From Alteromonas aestuariivivens (lineage in GTDB: Bacteria; Pseudomonadota; Gammaproteobacteria; Enterobacterales; Alteromonadaceae), in assembly GCF_003367475.1 (NCBI RefSeq), contig NZ_QRHA01000017.1, positions 1-51,787 on the forward strand: a stretch of DNA of 51,787 nt, read 5' to 3'. Both the position numbers and the translations under genes were made by a program. Shown in pieces: positions 28,409 to 38,988 of this stretch; the stretch's first letter is position 1, and every line of letters starts with the position of its first letter. Below the pieces are notes generated by a model that searched no databases, was not told the origin of the DNA, and saw nothing but the letters and a program-made list of their open reading frames with translations.

Positions 28409-29605
28409 ATGTCTGAAGCATTCATTGCTCATTTGCGCCAACAGATTGATGAAGTGAAGCAAGAAGGGCTGTACAAGCAGGAGCGGGTAATTACCTCCCA
28501 GCAGCAGGCCGACATCCAGGTTGGCGAAGGGGAGCCGGTCATTAACTTTTGCGCCAACAATTATCTTGGGCTGGCGAATCATCCTGAATTACTGAATGCG
28601 GCCAAAGAGGGGCTGGAAAGCCATGGCTTTGGAATGGCCTCCGTGCGCTTTATCTGCGGAACCCAGGATATTCACAAAGCGCTGGAGCACAAGATAGCCG
28701 ATTTTCTGGGCACGGAAGATACCATCCTTTATCCATCCTGTTTTGATGCCAACGGCGGTTTGTTCGAGACTCTGCTGGGCCCGGAAGATGCCATCATTTC
28801 CGATGCGCTGAATCATGCCAGCATTATCGACGGTGTGCGTTTGTGCAAAGCAAAACGATACCGTTACGCCAACAACGACATGGCAGCCCTAGAAGCGCAG
28901 TTAAAGCAGGCGAATGAAGACGGGGCGCGATTTAAAGTTATTGCTACCGACGGCGTGTTCTCAATGGACGGCGTAATCGCCAACCTGGCGGCAGTGTGCG
29001 ATCTCGCTGACAAGTACGACGCCCTGGTAATGGTGGACGACTGTCACGCTACCGGGTTCCTGGGTGAGAACGGCCGTGGCAGCCACGAATATTGCGGTGT
29101 TATGGGCCGGGTAGACATCATCACAGGCACGCTGGGCAAAGCGCTTGGCGGCGCGTCAGGCGGTTACACCAGTGGAAAAAAAGAGATTGTAGAATGGTTG
29201 CGCCAGCGCTCCCGTCCGTATTTGTTCTCTAACTCGGTTGCGCCACCCATTGTCTCGGCGTCGCTGAAAGTGTTTGACATGATGAAAGACGGCCACAAAC
29301 TGCGTGACCAGTTATGGCGAAATGCTGCGCATTTTCGCCAGCGTATGGAAGCCGCAGGTTTTACTCTGGCGGGCAAAGATCACCCCATCATTCCCGTGAT
29401 GCTGGGCGACGCGAAACTGGCCAGTGACATGGCCGACAGGTTGCTTGCCAAGGGCATCTATGTGATTGGTTTCTCCTATCCGGTTGTGCCTAAAGGGCAG
29501 GCTCGCATTCGCACTCAGATGTCCGCTGGGCATACACTGGAGCATGTAAATAAAGCGGTGGATGCCTTTATTGAGGTCGGCCGCGAGTTGGGGGTGATTG
29601 CATGA
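28409..29605 (+). CDS. kbl: glycine C-acetyltransferase (2-amino-3-ketobutyrate CoA ligase)
   Basis: 398 residues, PLP-dependent alpha-oxoamine synthase. Motifs: [16 protein letters not shown] near residue 50, [20 protein letters not shown] near 209, and the PLP lysine in [18 protein letters not shown] near 240. Converts 2-amino-3-oxobutyrate and CoA to glycine and acetyl-CoA, the second step of threonine breakdown. The next gene, tdh, overlaps its stop by four bases and supplies its substrate. Confidence 0.97.
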   Translation: MSEAFIAHLRQQIDEVKQEGLYKQERVITSQQQADIQVGEGEPVINFCANNYLGLANHPELLNAAKEGLESHGFGMASVRFICGTQDIHKALEHKIADFLGTEDTILYPSCFDANGGLFETLLGPEDAIISDALNHASIIDGVRLCKAKRYRYANNDMAALEAQLKQANEDGARFKVIATDGVFSMDGVIANLAAVCDLADKYDALVMVDDCHATGFLGENGRGSHEYCGVMGRVDIITGTLGKALGGASGGYTSGKKEIVEWLRQRSRPYLFSNSVAPPIVSASLKVFDMMKDGHKLRDQLWRNAAHFRQRMEAAGFTLAGKDHPIIPVMLGDAKLASDMADRLLAKGIYVIGFSYPVVPKGQARIRTQMSAGHTLEHVNKAVDAFIEVGRELGVIA

Positions 29606-30630
29606 AATCCCTCGCCAAACTGCACGCCAAGCCCGGCATCTGGATGCACGACAGCCCGGAACCGGAAGTTGGCCATAACGACCTGCTGATAAAGATCCGC
29701 AAAACCGCCATCTGCGGTACCGACATGCACATCTACAACTGGGACGAGTGGTCGCAGCAAACCATTCCTGTACCCATGGTGGTCGGCCATGAATACGTGG
29801 GCGAAGTGGTGGGCATGGGCCAGGAAGTGCGCGGCTTTGAGATTGGCGATCGGGTTTCAGGAGAAGGCCACATTACCTGCGGACATTGCCGCAACTGCCG
29901 GGCAGGCCGGCGCCATCTGTGTCGCAATACTACCGGCGTGGGCGTAAACCGCCCTGGTGCGTTTGCTGAATATCTGGTGATCCCGGCGTTCAATGCTTTT
30001 AAAATTCCGGATAACATCAGTGATGATCTGGCGTCCATATTCGACCCGTTCGGAAACGCCGTACACACTGCGCTGTCGTTTGATTTGGTGGGTGAAGACG
30101 TGCTGATTACCGGTGCCGGGCCAATCGGCATTATGGCCGCAGCAGTGGCCAAACACGTGGGCGCCCGTCATGTGGTGATCACTGATATCAACCCGTATCG
30201 CCTGGCACTGGCGGAAAGAATGGGCGCGACCCGGGCGGTGGATGTCAGTAAAACCTCACTGAAGGAAGTGATGAATGAATTGGGCATGACCGAAGGCTTT
30301 GACGTAGGTCTGGAAATGTCCGGTGTGCCGGCAGCGTTTCGTGATATGCTGAATAACATCAACAATGGCGGTAAAGTGGCGATGTTGGGTATTCCACCTT
30401 CGAACGTGGCGATTGACTGGAACCAGGTTATCTTCAAGGGGCTGACCATCAAAGGCATTTACGGCCGTGAAATGTTTGAAACCTGGTACAAAATGGCCAG
30501 CCTCATTCAAAGCGGACTGGACTTGAGCCCTATCATCACACACCGTTTCAGCATCGATGATTTCCAGCAGGGCTTCGACACCATGGGCTCTGGTGAGTCA
30601 GGTAAAGTAATTTTGGATTGGCAGGCATAA
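29602..30630 (+). CDS. tdh: L-threonine 3-dehydrogenase
   Basis: 342 residues, zinc medium-chain dehydrogenase. Catalytic zinc ligands in [16 protein letters not shown] (Cys near residue 39) and [10 protein letters not shown]; structural zinc cluster [15 protein letters not shown] near residues 93-107; NAD-binding [18 protein letters not shown] near 172. Oxidises threonine to 2-amino-3-oxobutyrate for Kbl. Overlaps kbl by four bases and shares the TAATG junction with glpE. Confidence 0.97.
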   Translation: MKSLAKLHAKPGIWMHDSPEPEVGHNDLLIKIRKTAICGTDMHIYNWDEWSQQTIPVPMVVGHEYVGEVVGMGQEVRGFEIGDRVSGEGHITCGHCRNCRAGRRHLCRNTTGVGVNRPGAFAEYLVIPAFNAFKIPDNISDDLASIFDPFGNAVHTALSFDLVGEDVLITGAGPIGIMAAAVAKHVGARHVVITDINPYRLALAERMGATRAVDVSKTSLKEVMNELGMTEGFDVGLEMSGVPAAFRDMLNNINNGGKVAMLGIPPSNVAIDWNQVIFKGLTIKGIYGREMFETWYKMASLIQSGLDLSPIITHRFSIDDFQQGFDTMGSGESGKVILDWQA

Positions 30631-30941
30631 TGGCAGAATTTACTCATATCAGTGTGAGCGACGTAGCGAAAAGACAGGACGAACTGGTGGTGGTGGACAT
30701 TCGTGATCCACAGTCCTACGCCAGTGCCCATATGCCTGACGCAACAAACCTCAATAACGACAATTTTGCTGCGTTTCTTGAACGTACTCCACGCACACAG
30801 CCGGTGGTGGTGGTGTGCTATCACGGTGTCAGCAGTCAACAGGCTGCTCAGGTCATCGCTCAGCAGGGTTTCGAGCAAGTCTATAGTATGGATGGTGGTT
30901 TTGAAGCCTGGCGTCTTGCCCAGCCGGTGGTGAGCGACTAG
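30630..30941 (+). CDS. glpE: thiosulfate sulfurtransferase GlpE (rhodanese)
   Basis: 103 residues, single rhodanese domain of GlpE size. The active-site loop is CYHGVSS with the persulfide-forming Cys near residue 64; VVDIRDPQSYASAHMP near residue 21 is the N-terminal rhodanese motif. The ATG overlaps the tdh stop by one base (TAATG); a frame starting four codons earlier is unlikely. Followed at once by glpG, the usual glpE-glpG pairing although no glpR or glpD is seen here. Confidence 0.93.
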   Translation: MAEFTHISVSDVAKRQDELVVVDIRDPQSYASAHMPDATNLNNDNFAAFLERTPRTQPVVVVCYHGVSSQQAAQVIAQQGFEQVYSMDGGFEAWRLAQPVVSD

Positions 30942-31838
30942 GTGCCTATCCCGCTGATTGCCCTGCGCTACGAGCCTCATGCGCATTTGCTGGCGCATTA
31001 CCTCAATAGCCAGGGTATCAGTGCCAGTTTGCGTTCGTCTGAGCCTTCGACTGAGTCTTCGTCTGGGTCTTCGACTGAGTCTTCTCAAGAGTTCGTAATT
31101 GAGCTTGAAAGAGAGTCGGATATAGAGCGCGCTCGCCTAATCTGTAGCGATTTTATCCGCTTTCCCAACAACCCCAAATACCAGCAGGCCGCCTGGCAAA
31201 GCGGTGAGAGCGTGGCAATCAAAACGCCGTCCGGCTTTCGCTTTTCCGGCTTACTAAAATGGTGTTTCAGTGTGCCGTTTACCGCGGCCATCCTGTTGAT
31301 ATGCACATTGATTTTCGTGTTTTCGATACTGGGCTGGTTCGGCCCACTCGCCAATGCGCTTATGATGCAGCCTTTCGCGGTATTGCTCGAAACCCAGCAG
31401 TGGTGGCGCTTAATTGGGCCTGCATTTTTGCATTTCAGTGCCTTGCACTTTGTGTTCAATCTGCTGTGGTGGAGCATGCTGGGCGGGCAAATTGAACGCA
31501 AGCTGGGTGTAATGATGCTGCTGGTGGTTTTTTTGGTTTCAGCAGTGGCCTCCAACCTGGCCCAGGCGCTGGTGTCGGGGCCAAACTTCGGTGGGCTCTC
31601 TGGGGTGGTTTACGCGTTGCTGGGTTTTGTGTGGTGGCTGGGCTGGTTAAAACCCGCCTGGGGTTTGCAATTGCCCAAAGCCATTGTGGGTTTTATGTTG
31701 ATTTGGCTGGTGCTGGGCTATGCCGATATTCTATGGGTCAGCATGGCCAACACGGCGCATACGGTGGGCCTGATTGCCGGCTGCTTGCTGGCGCTGATGT
31801 TGAGTCTCGGCGCCGATCGCAGCCATAAAGCGGGTTAG
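30942..31838 (+). CDS. glpG: rhomboid intramembrane serine protease GlpG
   Basis: 298 residues, GTG start right after the glpE stop. An N-terminal cytosolic domain (about 1-90) is followed by at least six hydrophobic helices. The catalytic Ser is in SGPNFGGLSGVVYALLGF (GLSGVVY, near residue 212), the catalytic His in NTAHTVGLIAG (near 272), and the HFSALHFVFNLLWW segment carries the conserved His/Asn oxyanion residues. Cleaves membrane proteins within the bilayer. A Ser/Glu/Thr-rich insertion encoded by a short tandem repeat lies in the linker near residues 30-48. Confidence 0.95.
   Translation: MPIPLIALRYEPHAHLLAHYLNSQGISASLRSSEPSTESSSGSSTESSQEFVIELERESDIERARLICSDFIRFPNNPKYQQAAWQSGESVAIKTPSGFRFSGLLKWCFSVPFTAAILLICTLIFVFSILGWFGPLANALMMQPFAVLLETQQWWRLIGPAFLHFSALHFVFNLLWWSMLGGQIERKLGVMMLLVVFLVSAVASNLAQALVSGPNFGGLSGVVYALLGFVWWLGWLKPAWGLQLPKAIVGFMLIWLVLGYADILWVSMANTAHTVGLIAGCLLALMLSLGADRSHKAG
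31045..31084 (+). repeat. 24-base tandem repeat inside glpG
   Basis: The unit beginning CTTCGACTGAGTCTTC at 31045 recurs exactly at 31069 for 16 bases, giving one full and a partial copy. It encodes a Ser-rich STESSSGSSTESS stretch in the cytosolic part of GlpG. The unit length is a multiple of three, so copy number changes would keep the frame. Confidence 0.8.
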
Positions 31839-32260
31839 CCCTGATACAGGTACTTGGTGAATATGACGTCTTTGATAACCTCAGTGCCGGTTTCCTGAAT
31901 CATCAGCACCTGAAAACTTTCCAGCATGGCACGGCGAATGTCTTCCCGGCCAGTTAACGATTTGACCTTGTCTTCGGGCTGACGTCCAAACACCTCGATT
32001 GCCGTTGCTCGCAGTAACGGCATATGGTGCTCGGCAATTTCGAGGTATTCCACATCATGGATCATCAGCTCAATGGTTACCCGTACATACCCCAGGTTAC
32101 GACTGGATGGGCCAATGAAATTGGTGACAATGTCCGGCTCCAGGCCAAGGTAGGCGTAATCAGCTCCGCTCTGGGCCTGTAATGGTGAAACGAGCGCGCT
32201 GGCAAATAAACTCAGGAACGCGAGTGCACGGGGGCGAACAATACTGGTCAGGTAAGACAA
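31835..32260 (-). CDS. FliL-like basal body-associated protein
   Basis: 141 residues with an N-terminal hydrophobic segment or signal (LAFLSLFASALVSPLQAQ). The body, YLGLEPDIVTNF ... LGYVRVTIELMIHD ... GREDIRRAMLESFQ, follows the FliL pattern of a membrane-anchored periplasmic domain. True FliL sits in flagellar operons; this one is isolated between glpG and ubiC, so it is a FliL paralogue whose role in motility is not shown. Its stop overlaps the convergent glpG stop by four bases. Confidence 0.82.
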   Translation of the reverse strand: MSYLTSIVRPRALAFLSLFASALVSPLQAQSGADYAYLGLEPDIVTNFIGPSSRNLGYVRVTIELMIHDVEYLEIAEHHMPLLRATAIEVFGRQPEDKVKSLTGREDIRRAMLESFQVLMIQETGTEVIKDVIFTKYLYQG

Positions 32261-32445
32261 AGCAACAATCCTGGCAACTTACAACTAGCGCTAGTTTAGC
32301 AAAGGTAAAAAATTAGTCACTACAGCGTTTATGACATTGGTATGCGAATTCAGGGGTAAGGTTTCCCAATTGAGGCAGGTCTTTGCTTTCCGCAGGCGAA
32401 TGGTAAGATACGCGTCGAGTTTTGAATTTAACCGTGGAGTAGCGA

Positions 32446-32985
32446 TTGGTTGTGCCTGAAGAGTTTCCGGTGGGGTTGGATGCCGATTGGCAGGCACCTG
32501 GCAGTGTGAAAATTGATTGCCCCTATCTGAAGAACTGGTTACTGGATACTGGCTCGCTTACTGAGCGATTGCAGTCGCTTTGCCGTCATTTTGAATTGAA
32601 GTTGATTGGTCAGAAGAAGCAGCCACTGCACACCAGTGAAGCGAACTGGCTCAATTCGTCAGTGCCTGGCGAATATCAGGTGCGGGAGGTGGTATTAATG
32701 GGTGACGGTGCGCCCTGGGTATTTGCCCGCTCGGTGATCCCGGAGGCATTAATTCAAAGTGAACTTGGCGGGTTGGGCTGTCAGCCGCTTGGTCAACGGC
32801 TGTTTAACGACCCGCGATTTCGCCGCGGTGGCTTTGAAGTGTGTCGCATTCCTGCACAACAGTGGCTGAACACCCAGCAACCCGAAACACTGTGGGGCCG
32901 GCGTTCGCGATTTTATTTCGATAATCTGAGCATGATTGTTGCCGAAGTGTTTCTGCCTGCTGCGCCAGTTTACAATCAGGAGTGA
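32446..32985 (+). CDS. ubiC: chorismate lyase
   Basis: 179 residues matching UbiC, which splits chorismate into 4-hydroxybenzoate and pyruvate, the first committed step of ubiquinone synthesis. Family features: [24 protein letters not shown] (catalytic Arg region) and [19 protein letters not shown], ending [29 protein letters not shown] at 32446 with GGAG eight bases upstream is taken as the start; a GTG two codons later is equally possible. ubiA follows within two bases. Confidence 0.94.
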   Translation: MVVPEEFPVGLDADWQAPGSVKIDCPYLKNWLLDTGSLTERLQSLCRHFELKLIGQKKQPLHTSEANWLNSSVPGEYQVREVVLMGDGAPWVFARSVIPEALIQSELGGLGCQPLGQRLFNDPRFRRGGFEVCRIPAQQWLNTQQPETLWGRRSRFYFDNLSMIVAEVFLPAAPVYNQE

Positions 32986-32986
32986 T

Positions 32987-33859
32987 GTGTTGGAAATTCG
33001 CCTGTCTTTAAACAACCTGCAGGGCTACGCCCGGTTGATGCGGCTTGATAAACCCGTCGGTATCTACCTGTTGCTGTGGCCAACCCTGTGGGCGCTGATT
33101 CTGGCGGCCGGTGGATTACCGGGCGCACATATTACAGCAGTGTTTGTTGCTGGTGTTGTGCTGATGCGTTCTGCCGGGTGCATCATCAACGATTACGCTG
33201 ATCGTAAGGTGGACGGTGCGGTTGAGCGCACCCGCAACAGGCCTCTGGTCACAGGGCAGGTAACCGAAGCTGAAGCCCTGCAGTTGTTTGCATTGCTCGT
33301 ACTGCTGGCCTTTATGCTGGTACTGACCCTGAACTGGCAAACTATCGCCCTCTCAGTGCCTGCGCTGTTACTGGCTGCGAGTTACCCGTTTATGAAACGC
33401 TATACCTATTTGCCCCAGGTCGTATTAGGGGCTGCGTTTGGTTGGGCCATACCCATGGCATTTGCGGCGGTTCTTGGTTATGTTCCAATGTGGGGCTGGC
33501 TGGTTTTTTTTGCGAATCTTGCCTGGACGGTGGCGTATGACAGCCTTTACGCCATGGTAGACAGGGATGACGACTTAAAAGTGGGCATAAAGTCCAGTGC
33601 CATTTTGTTCGGGCGCCAGGACTTACTCATCATCGGCCTGCTGCAACTCACCACCCTGGTTTTGTTGCTTGCCGTTGCCCGGATAATCGGAGCAGGGTGG
33701 CCGGTTTACCTGGCTTTGGGGATCTGCGCCGGGTTATTCGTTCATCAGCAGTTTCGTGCGCGCAACCGGAGCCGAAATCAATGCTTTCAGGCGTTTCTTG
33801 AAAACCATTATATTGGGCTGGTGATGACGCTGGGACTACTGCTCGATACCCTGGTTTAA
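32987..33859 (+). CDS. ubiA: 4-hydroxybenzoate octaprenyltransferase
   Basis: 290 residues, polytopic inner-membrane prenyltransferase with about eight hydrophobic helices. Both Asp-rich substrate motifs are present: [15 protein letters not shown] near residue 65 and [19 protein letters not shown] near residue 185. [20 protein letters not shown] at the N terminus is diagnostic. Joins the polyprenyl tail to 4-hydroxybenzoate made by UbiC. Start taken as GTG 32987 with AGGAG upstream; the TTG at 32990 is also possible, and a longer frame overlapping ubiC is not. Confidence 0.96.
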   Translation: MLEIRLSLNNLQGYARLMRLDKPVGIYLLLWPTLWALILAAGGLPGAHITAVFVAGVVLMRSAGCIINDYADRKVDGAVERTRNRPLVTGQVTEAEALQLFALLVLLAFMLVLTLNWQTIALSVPALLLAASYPFMKRYTYLPQVVLGAAFGWAIPMAFAAVLGYVPMWGWLVFFANLAWTVAYDSLYAMVDRDDDLKVGIKSSAILFGRQDLLIIGLLQLTTLVLLLAVARIIGAGWPVYLALGICAGLFVHQQFRARNRSRNQCFQAFLENHYIGLVMTLGLLLDTLV

Positions 33860-33866
33860 TGGCCGG

Positions 33867-34130
33867 TTAGGATTTTGGTTTGCCTGTTTCCAGTTGCGCT
33901 TCGAGCTCAGCCATCCGGCTTTCAAGGGCTTCGAGTTTTTCACGTGTGCGAATCAGAACCTGGCTTTGAATATCAAACTCTTCACGGGTAACCACATCCA
34001 GGCGGGATAATTGCGCCTGCAGTATTTGCTTTACTTTGGATTCCGCGCCTTCTGCCATATTGCGCACACCGGGGGGGACTGCGTCAGCTATCTGTTTGGC
34101 CAGCTCTTCGAGTTTTTTCGGATCAAGCAT
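33867..34130 (-). CDS. ubiK: ubiquinone biosynthesis accessory factor UbiK
   Basis: 87 residues of the YqiC/UbiK (BMFP) family: MLDPKKLEELAKQIADAVPPG at the N terminus and a C-terminal coiled coil (TREKLEALESRMAELEAQLE). UbiK helps assemble the soluble Ubi complex. Start at ATG 34130 chosen because AAGGA lies seven bases upstream; the longer frame adds eight residues not typical of the family. It stands convergently next to ubiA. Confidence 0.93.
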   Translation of the reverse strand: MLDPKKLEELAKQIADAVPPGVRNMAEGAESKVKQILQAQLSRLDVVTREEFDIQSQVLIRTREKLEALESRMAELEAQLETGKPKS

Positions 34131-34243
34131 TGGTTTTCCTTTATAATGCGCCATCGTCAGTAGAACTATCTATTCTATAGCCTGGCGGTGGACTTGCAAT
34201 GAAAACTGCTGAACAGAGCGGCATCTAACTTTCCTGAATTTTA

Positions 34244-36259
34244 ATGAGACTGAACGACGCACAACAATCTGCGGTGACCTTTGTTTCCGGGCCATGTCTG
34301 GTATTGGCGGGGGCCGGCAGCGGAAAAACTCGGGTGATCACCAACAAAATCGCTTATCTGGTGCGCGAATGCGACGTGCCAGCGCGTTACATTGCGGCGG
34401 TTACATTCACCAACAAAGCTGCCCGTGAAATGAAAGAGCGGGTTGCCCAGACACTGGGTAAGCCCGAAGCCCGCGGTCTGAAGGTCTCTACATTCCACAC
34501 GCTGGGCCTCAATATCATTAAGGCCCATGTAAAGGAACTGGGCCTGAAACCGGGTTTCTCGTTGTTCGACGATAAAGACTCGCTGGCGTTGCTGAACGAT
34601 CTCACCACTGACACCCTCGACGGTGACAAAGATCAGCTCAGCCTGCTGCAAAGTTGCATCTCCAACTGGAAAAACGACCTGCTTTTGCCCGATGCCCTTT
34701 TGCGTCAGGCTTCCAGCACGGGAGAGAAGGAATTTGCCGAAGCCTACCGCCAGTATCAGAACCATCTTAAAGCATACAATGCACTGGATTTTGATGATCT
34801 GATATTGTTGCCAACGCTGTTGCTGAAAACGAATGAGGATGTGCGCGCTAAATGGCAGCGCAAAATCCGTTACCTGCTGGTGGACGAATATCAGGATACC
34901 AATACCAGCCAGTATGAGCTGGTAAAGCTGCTGGTGGGTGAGCGTGCGCGGTTTACCGTGGTGGGTGACGACGATCAGTCAATCTATTCCTGGCGTGGGG
35001 CCAAGCCGCAAAATCTACACCTGCTGCAGCAGGATTTTCCGCGCCTGAACGTGATCAAGCTACAACAAAACTACCGATCGTCGGGGCGAATTTTGCATTG
35101 TGCGAATATCCTGATCCAGAACAATCCCCACTTGTTTGATAAAACCCTGTTTTCAGAACTGGCCTACGGTGAGCCGCTGAAAGTTGTGGTTGCCAAAAAT
35201 GAAGAACACGAAGCCGAGCGGGTGGTGGCAGAACTGCTGGCGCACAAGTTTATGAACCGCACCCAGTTTAAGGACTATGCCATTCTCTATCGCGGCAATC
35301 ACCAAAGCCGTCTGTTCGAAAAGCTGCTGATGAGCAACCGTATTCCCTACAAAATCAGTGGCGGAATGTCGTTTTTTGGCCGCGCAGAAGTGAAAGACAT
35401 CATGGCGTACCTGCGGCTGATGGTAAATCAGGACGACGACAATGCGTTGCTGCGGATCATCAATACACCCAACCGCGGCATTGGCCGTGCAACGCTGGAA
35501 AAGTTGGGTAACTTCGCCAATGTGCTTGGTGTGTCAATGTTTGAAGCGGCTACCCACAATGGCCTTTCCAGTGTGTTGAGCGGCAATGCGTATCAGGCCG
35601 TTTCCGGGTTTGCGCGCTGGGCAGTGGAAACGTCCGACAGTGCCCAGCGTGGCGATTCCACCGAAGCCTTACGGGGCATGATCAAGTCTATGAGGTACGA
35701 GGAATGGCTGTATGAGCACAGCCCCAGCCCAAAAGCGGCCGAGATGGCCATGGCCAACGTCAGTACTCTGTTTGGCTGGGTAAAAGACATGCTCGAAGGC
35801 AATGAGCTGGACGCCCCAATGACATTGCAGGAAGTGGTTAACCGCCTGATCCTCAGAGATATGATGGAGCGGGGGGAGGAAGACGGTGACGCTGACCAGG
35901 TGCAACTGATGACGCTACACGCGTCAAAAGGGCTGGAATTCCCGATTGTGTTTCTGGTGGGAATGGAAGAAGGCTTGCTGCCGCATCAAAGCAGCATTGA
36001 CGAGGACAACGTTGAGGAAGAACGTCGTCTTGCCTATGTAGGGATCACCCGCGCACAACGGGAGCTGATTTTCTCACTGGCCAAAGAGCGTCGCCAGTTT
36101 GGTGAGGTAATTCAGCCTGAGCCGAGCCGTTTTCTTTACGAATTGCCTACGGATGACGTGGTTTGGGAAAATAAAAAAGTCAAAGACAGCGCTGAAGTCC
36201 GCCAGCAGAAGGGCCAGGCCAGCATCGCCAATCTTAGGGAAATGCTGGGCAAAAAGTAG
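34244..36259 (+). CDS. rep: ATP-dependent DNA helicase Rep
   Basis: 671 residues, superfamily 1A helicase of Rep length. Starts [20 protein letters not shown]; Walker A GAGSGKTR near residue 28; motif [11 protein letters not shown] near 212; motif [18 protein letters not shown] near 238; motif [17 protein letters not shown] near 556 and [10 protein letters not shown] near 601. Translocates 3'-5' on single strands, clearing proteins ahead of replication forks and restarting them. Followed convergently by a GGDEF-EAL gene. Confidence 0.96.
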   Translation: MRLNDAQQSAVTFVSGPCLVLAGAGSGKTRVITNKIAYLVRECDVPARYIAAVTFTNKAAREMKERVAQTLGKPEARGLKVSTFHTLGLNIIKAHVKELGLKPGFSLFDDKDSLALLNDLTTDTLDGDKDQLSLLQSCISNWKNDLLLPDALLRQASSTGEKEFAEAYRQYQNHLKAYNALDFDDLILLPTLLLKTNEDVRAKWQRKIRYLLVDEYQDTNTSQYELVKLLVGERARFTVVGDDDQSIYSWRGAKPQNLHLLQQDFPRLNVIKLQQNYRSSGRILHCANILIQNNPHLFDKTLFSELAYGEPLKVVVAKNEEHEAERVVAELLAHKFMNRTQFKDYAILYRGNHQSRLFEKLLMSNRIPYKISGGMSFFGRAEVKDIMAYLRLMVNQDDDNALLRIINTPNRGIGRATLEKLGNFANVLGVSMFEAATHNGLSSVLSGNAYQAVSGFARWAVETSDSAQRGDSTEALRGMIKSMRYEEWLYEHSPSPKAAEMAMANVSTLFGWVKDMLEGNELDAPMTLQEVVNRLILRDMMERGEEDGDADQVQLMTLHASKGLEFPIVFLVGMEEGLLPHQSSIDEDNVEEERRLAYVGITRAQRELIFSLAKERRQFGEVIQPEPSRFLYELPTDDVVWENKKVKDSAEVRQQKGQASIANLREMLGKK

Positions 36260-36278
36260 TATTCAGGAAGTTACTCTA

Positions 36279-38879
36279 TTACTCGGCGAACGCCCGCACT
36301 GACACAGGGCGTGCCTCATGCAGAATTTTTCCTTGCGCGTAAATGCACTCAATTTCATTCAGGGCCTTCAGTTGGGCCTTTGAATCTACCCCTTCGGCAA
36401 TGACTTTAAATTTCAGATGGTCGGAAATCAGCATCACCGACTGGATAAGTTTCTGGTTACGTTGGGAACGCGGCAGAGAGCGCACAAACCTGTGATCAAT
36501 TTTAATGTAATCAAACGGGTAGGCGAATAAATAGCTCAGTGATGCGAGGCCACTACCAAAGTTATCCAGCACCAGGGTTAAGCCAGCCCGTTTCAGCTTT
36601 TTGATAGCCGGCAAAATGTAGTGGGAACGGCGATTGAGGTCGTTCTCGTCAAATTCAAACACCAGCGACTGAGCGGATACCCCAGAGCGCTCGATGACAC
36701 GGATAATCTTGTTCACCAGTGAAGGCTGCAACAGGTGGTTAATCGACACGTTTACCGCCAGACGCTGTGGGGCATCCGGGTCATCCTGCGACGCGAGCAA
36801 AAGTTCGCAGGCTTTTTTGAGCTGAAACATGTCCAGCTCCAGTGTCAGGCCACTCTGGTCGGCAACCTGCCGGAATTGCCCGCGTGTGACTTTGCCCAGT
36901 GAAGGGTGTTCCCAGCGCACGTACATTTCCTGATACAGCGCCTCTTCATTGCGCAAGTCGACAACGGGTTGCAGGAAGCATTCAAATTCTTCTTCCCGCA
37001 ATGCCCGGCGAAACTCGTTTTCCAGTTCCAACTCTTCAAGCAGACGCTCGCGCATGCTTTTGTCGAACATCACATAGCGCCCGCGGCCGTGGGTTTTGGC
37101 CTGATACATTGCTGCATCGGCATCGCGCAGTATTTCATCAGCACTGCGATAGTAGTTTTCCAGATGGGCAATACCGATACTGGCTCCGGAATACATCTCT
37201 TTGCCTTCCAGTTTGAAAGGCTCTGATATGGCATCAATGATACGTGAGGCAACCTCTTCCACGTCACCGGTTTCTTCAAAGTTGTCCAGCAGCACCACGA
37301 ATTCGTCGCCGCCCAAACGCGCCAGCAAATCGTGACCGCGAATGCACAGCGACAAGCGCCGGGAGACTTCAATCAAAAACTCATCCCCGGCATGGTGGCC
37401 CAAAGTATCGTTGATCACTTTAAAGCGGTCGAGGTCGATAAAGAGCACCGCGAACAGGTTTTCCGGGTGGCGCTGTTTACTAGCAATGGCCAGTTCCAGG
37501 CGGCTGGTGAACATCGCCCGGTTGGGCAGGTCGGTCAGTGCATCATGGTGAGCATCGTGAAGCAGCTTAAGTTCAATTTCCTTACGCTCTTCAATTTGTT
37601 GCTTTAATACCTGGTTGGCCTTGTCCAACTCCATTGTGCGTTCGTTAACGCGTTCTTCAAGTTGCAGGTTGTAACGGTGAATCGCTTCGGTACTGCGTTT
37701 GCGCTCCATGGCAACCGCAATGTGGTGTGAAACAAAGCGCAACAGTTCCAGGTCTCTGCTATTGTATTTGGCGTGCTGACCGTAGGTTTGCACTGCAATA
37801 ACACCTGAAATCTCGCCATCAACCACCAAGGGTGAACCCAGCCAGGAGTTGGCGCTTTGCAGCATGTTCTGGGCCACGCTCACATCCAGTTCACCGGATT
37901 CGGCCAGTTCTAATACCCTTGGCGGGTTGATCAGTTCCGCCTGACCTGTACGCAGTACAAACTCTGTTAGGCCCCGCCCAAGGGGTCTGCGTTCGGCTTT
38001 TGCGCTCTGAGTATCGTTAAAGTAAGGGAATTCCAGGTATTCGCGGCTTTCATCCAGGGTGGCAATAAAACAGTTGGGGGCGCTTATCAGCCTGGCCAGA
38101 ATCTCGTGCAGGCTGGCGTAGAATGCGTTCATATCGCCTTCAACGTTGGCCGCCAGTTCAGAGATTTCAAACAGAGCCTGCTGCAGAGACTCTACTTTTT
38201 GGCGTTCGAGAATTTCTTCCTGCAAGTCGTCGTTGATCTTGCGCAATTGGCGGGTACGTTCACGAATGGTTCGTTCGGTCAGTTCGCGGCTTTTTACCCG
38301 GTCTGCCGTGGTAACAATGTGCTGCGACACGAACAGCAGTACTTCAAGGTCTTCTTCGGTGTAAACCACATCACGGGCGTAGGTTTGTACCACCATGGCG
38401 CCAATAACCTGGGTTCCCCGCTTGAGCGGTACGCCCAAAAGGTGCTCGGGTGTTGAGCCAATCATTTTTACGCCGGTTTGTTCACAAAACTCATCCACAT
38501 TGGATTTGGTGAATACCAGATGCTTGCCGCTACGAAGAATGTAACCGGTGATCCCGTCCATAAGTTGCTCAGCGGGAACCTGTTTTAAGGTTTTTTCGTC
38601 AAACTCATCAATAAAGTAGGCGAAATCTATGAAGTTGGTATCACGTTCGTAGAATGCAACAAAAAAATTATCGGCGTTCATAAAGTCGCCAATAATTTCG
38701 TGAATTGCGGAATACAGCCGTGCGAGGTTACTGACGGAACTGGCCAGTTCTGAAATGTCGAAAAGCGCTTTCTGAACGCGCTCTGCTCGTTTGTATTTGT
38801 CTGTAAGTTGTTGAAGCTGAGGAATTAATTCCCGTAACTCTTCTTCTGACAACTCGTACTGCATCGACTCTGACGACAT
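36279..38879 (-). CDS. GAF-GAF-GGDEF-EAL protein with a degenerate EAL domain
   Basis: 866 residues, no membrane helix. Two GAF-like sensor domains (about 25-200 and 225-395) each preceded by a similar helix (KALFDISELASSVSNLARLY and QALFEISELAANVEGDMNAF), with coiled coils between. The GGDEF domain is intact (RLGGDEFVVLL near 518) and has an RGHD inhibitory site five residues earlier. The EAL domain lacks its name motif: where EALxRW is expected it reads EMYVRWEHP (near 648), and the metal-binding DDFGTG is DNFGSG (near 770). It probably makes c-di-GMP, with the EAL part acting only as a regulatory or binding module. Confidence 0.92.
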   Translation of the reverse strand: MSSESMQYELSEEELRELIPQLQQLTDKYKRAERVQKALFDISELASSVSNLARLYSAIHEIIGDFMNADNFFVAFYERDTNFIDFAYFIDEFDEKTLKQVPAEQLMDGITGYILRSGKHLVFTKSNVDEFCEQTGVKMIGSTPEHLLGVPLKRGTQVIGAMVVQTYARDVVYTEEDLEVLLFVSQHIVTTADRVKSRELTERTIRERTRQLRKINDDLQEEILERQKVESLQQALFEISELAANVEGDMNAFYASLHEILARLISAPNCFIATLDESREYLEFPYFNDTQSAKAERRPLGRGLTEFVLRTGQAELINPPRVLELAESGELDVSVAQNMLQSANSWLGSPLVVDGEISGVIAVQTYGQHAKYNSRDLELLRFVSHHIAVAMERKRSTEAIHRYNLQLEERVNERTMELDKANQVLKQQIEERKEIELKLLHDAHHDALTDLPNRAMFTSRLELAIASKQRHPENLFAVLFIDLDRFKVINDTLGHHAGDEFLIEVSRRLSLCIRGHDLLARLGGDEFVVLLDNFEETGDVEEVASRIIDAISEPFKLEGKEMYSGASIGIAHLENYYRSADEILRDADAAMYQAKTHGRGRYVMFDKSMRERLLEELELENEFRRALREEEFECFLQPVVDLRNEEALYQEMYVRWEHPSLGKVTRGQFRQVADQSGLTLELDMFQLKKACELLLASQDDPDAPQRLAVNVSINHLLQPSLVNKIIRVIERSGVSAQSLVFEFDENDLNRRSHYILPAIKKLKRAGLTLVLDNFGSGLASLSYLFAYPFDYIKIDHRFVRSLPRSQRNQKLIQSVMLISDHLKFKVIAEGVDSKAQLKALNEIECIYAQGKILHEARPVSVRAFAE

Positions 38880-38947
38880 CCTGGTGGCTAGCTTGCAAAC
38901 GTACCGTTACTACTAAGTAACCTAACCTACCCGATTTGTCGTAGAAA

Positions 38948-38978
38948 CGCTACTTTTTGCTGCAAGTAAAAAGTAGCG
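38948..38978 (-). terminator. probable terminator after cytochrome c5 gene
   Basis: Eleven-base stem CGCTACTTTTT/AAAAAGTAGCG with a nine-base loop, just beyond the 3' end of the cytochrome gene and before the start of the GAF-GGDEF gene. Its T-tract is part of the stem, so it can work in either direction but is not a textbook terminator. Confidence 0.55.
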
Positions 38979-38988
38979 CTAAATTCGC

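Noticed and set aside
30618..30629. glpE start four codons upstream of ATG 30630
   Set aside because: The TAATG junction with tdh and the family N terminus favour the start at 30630.
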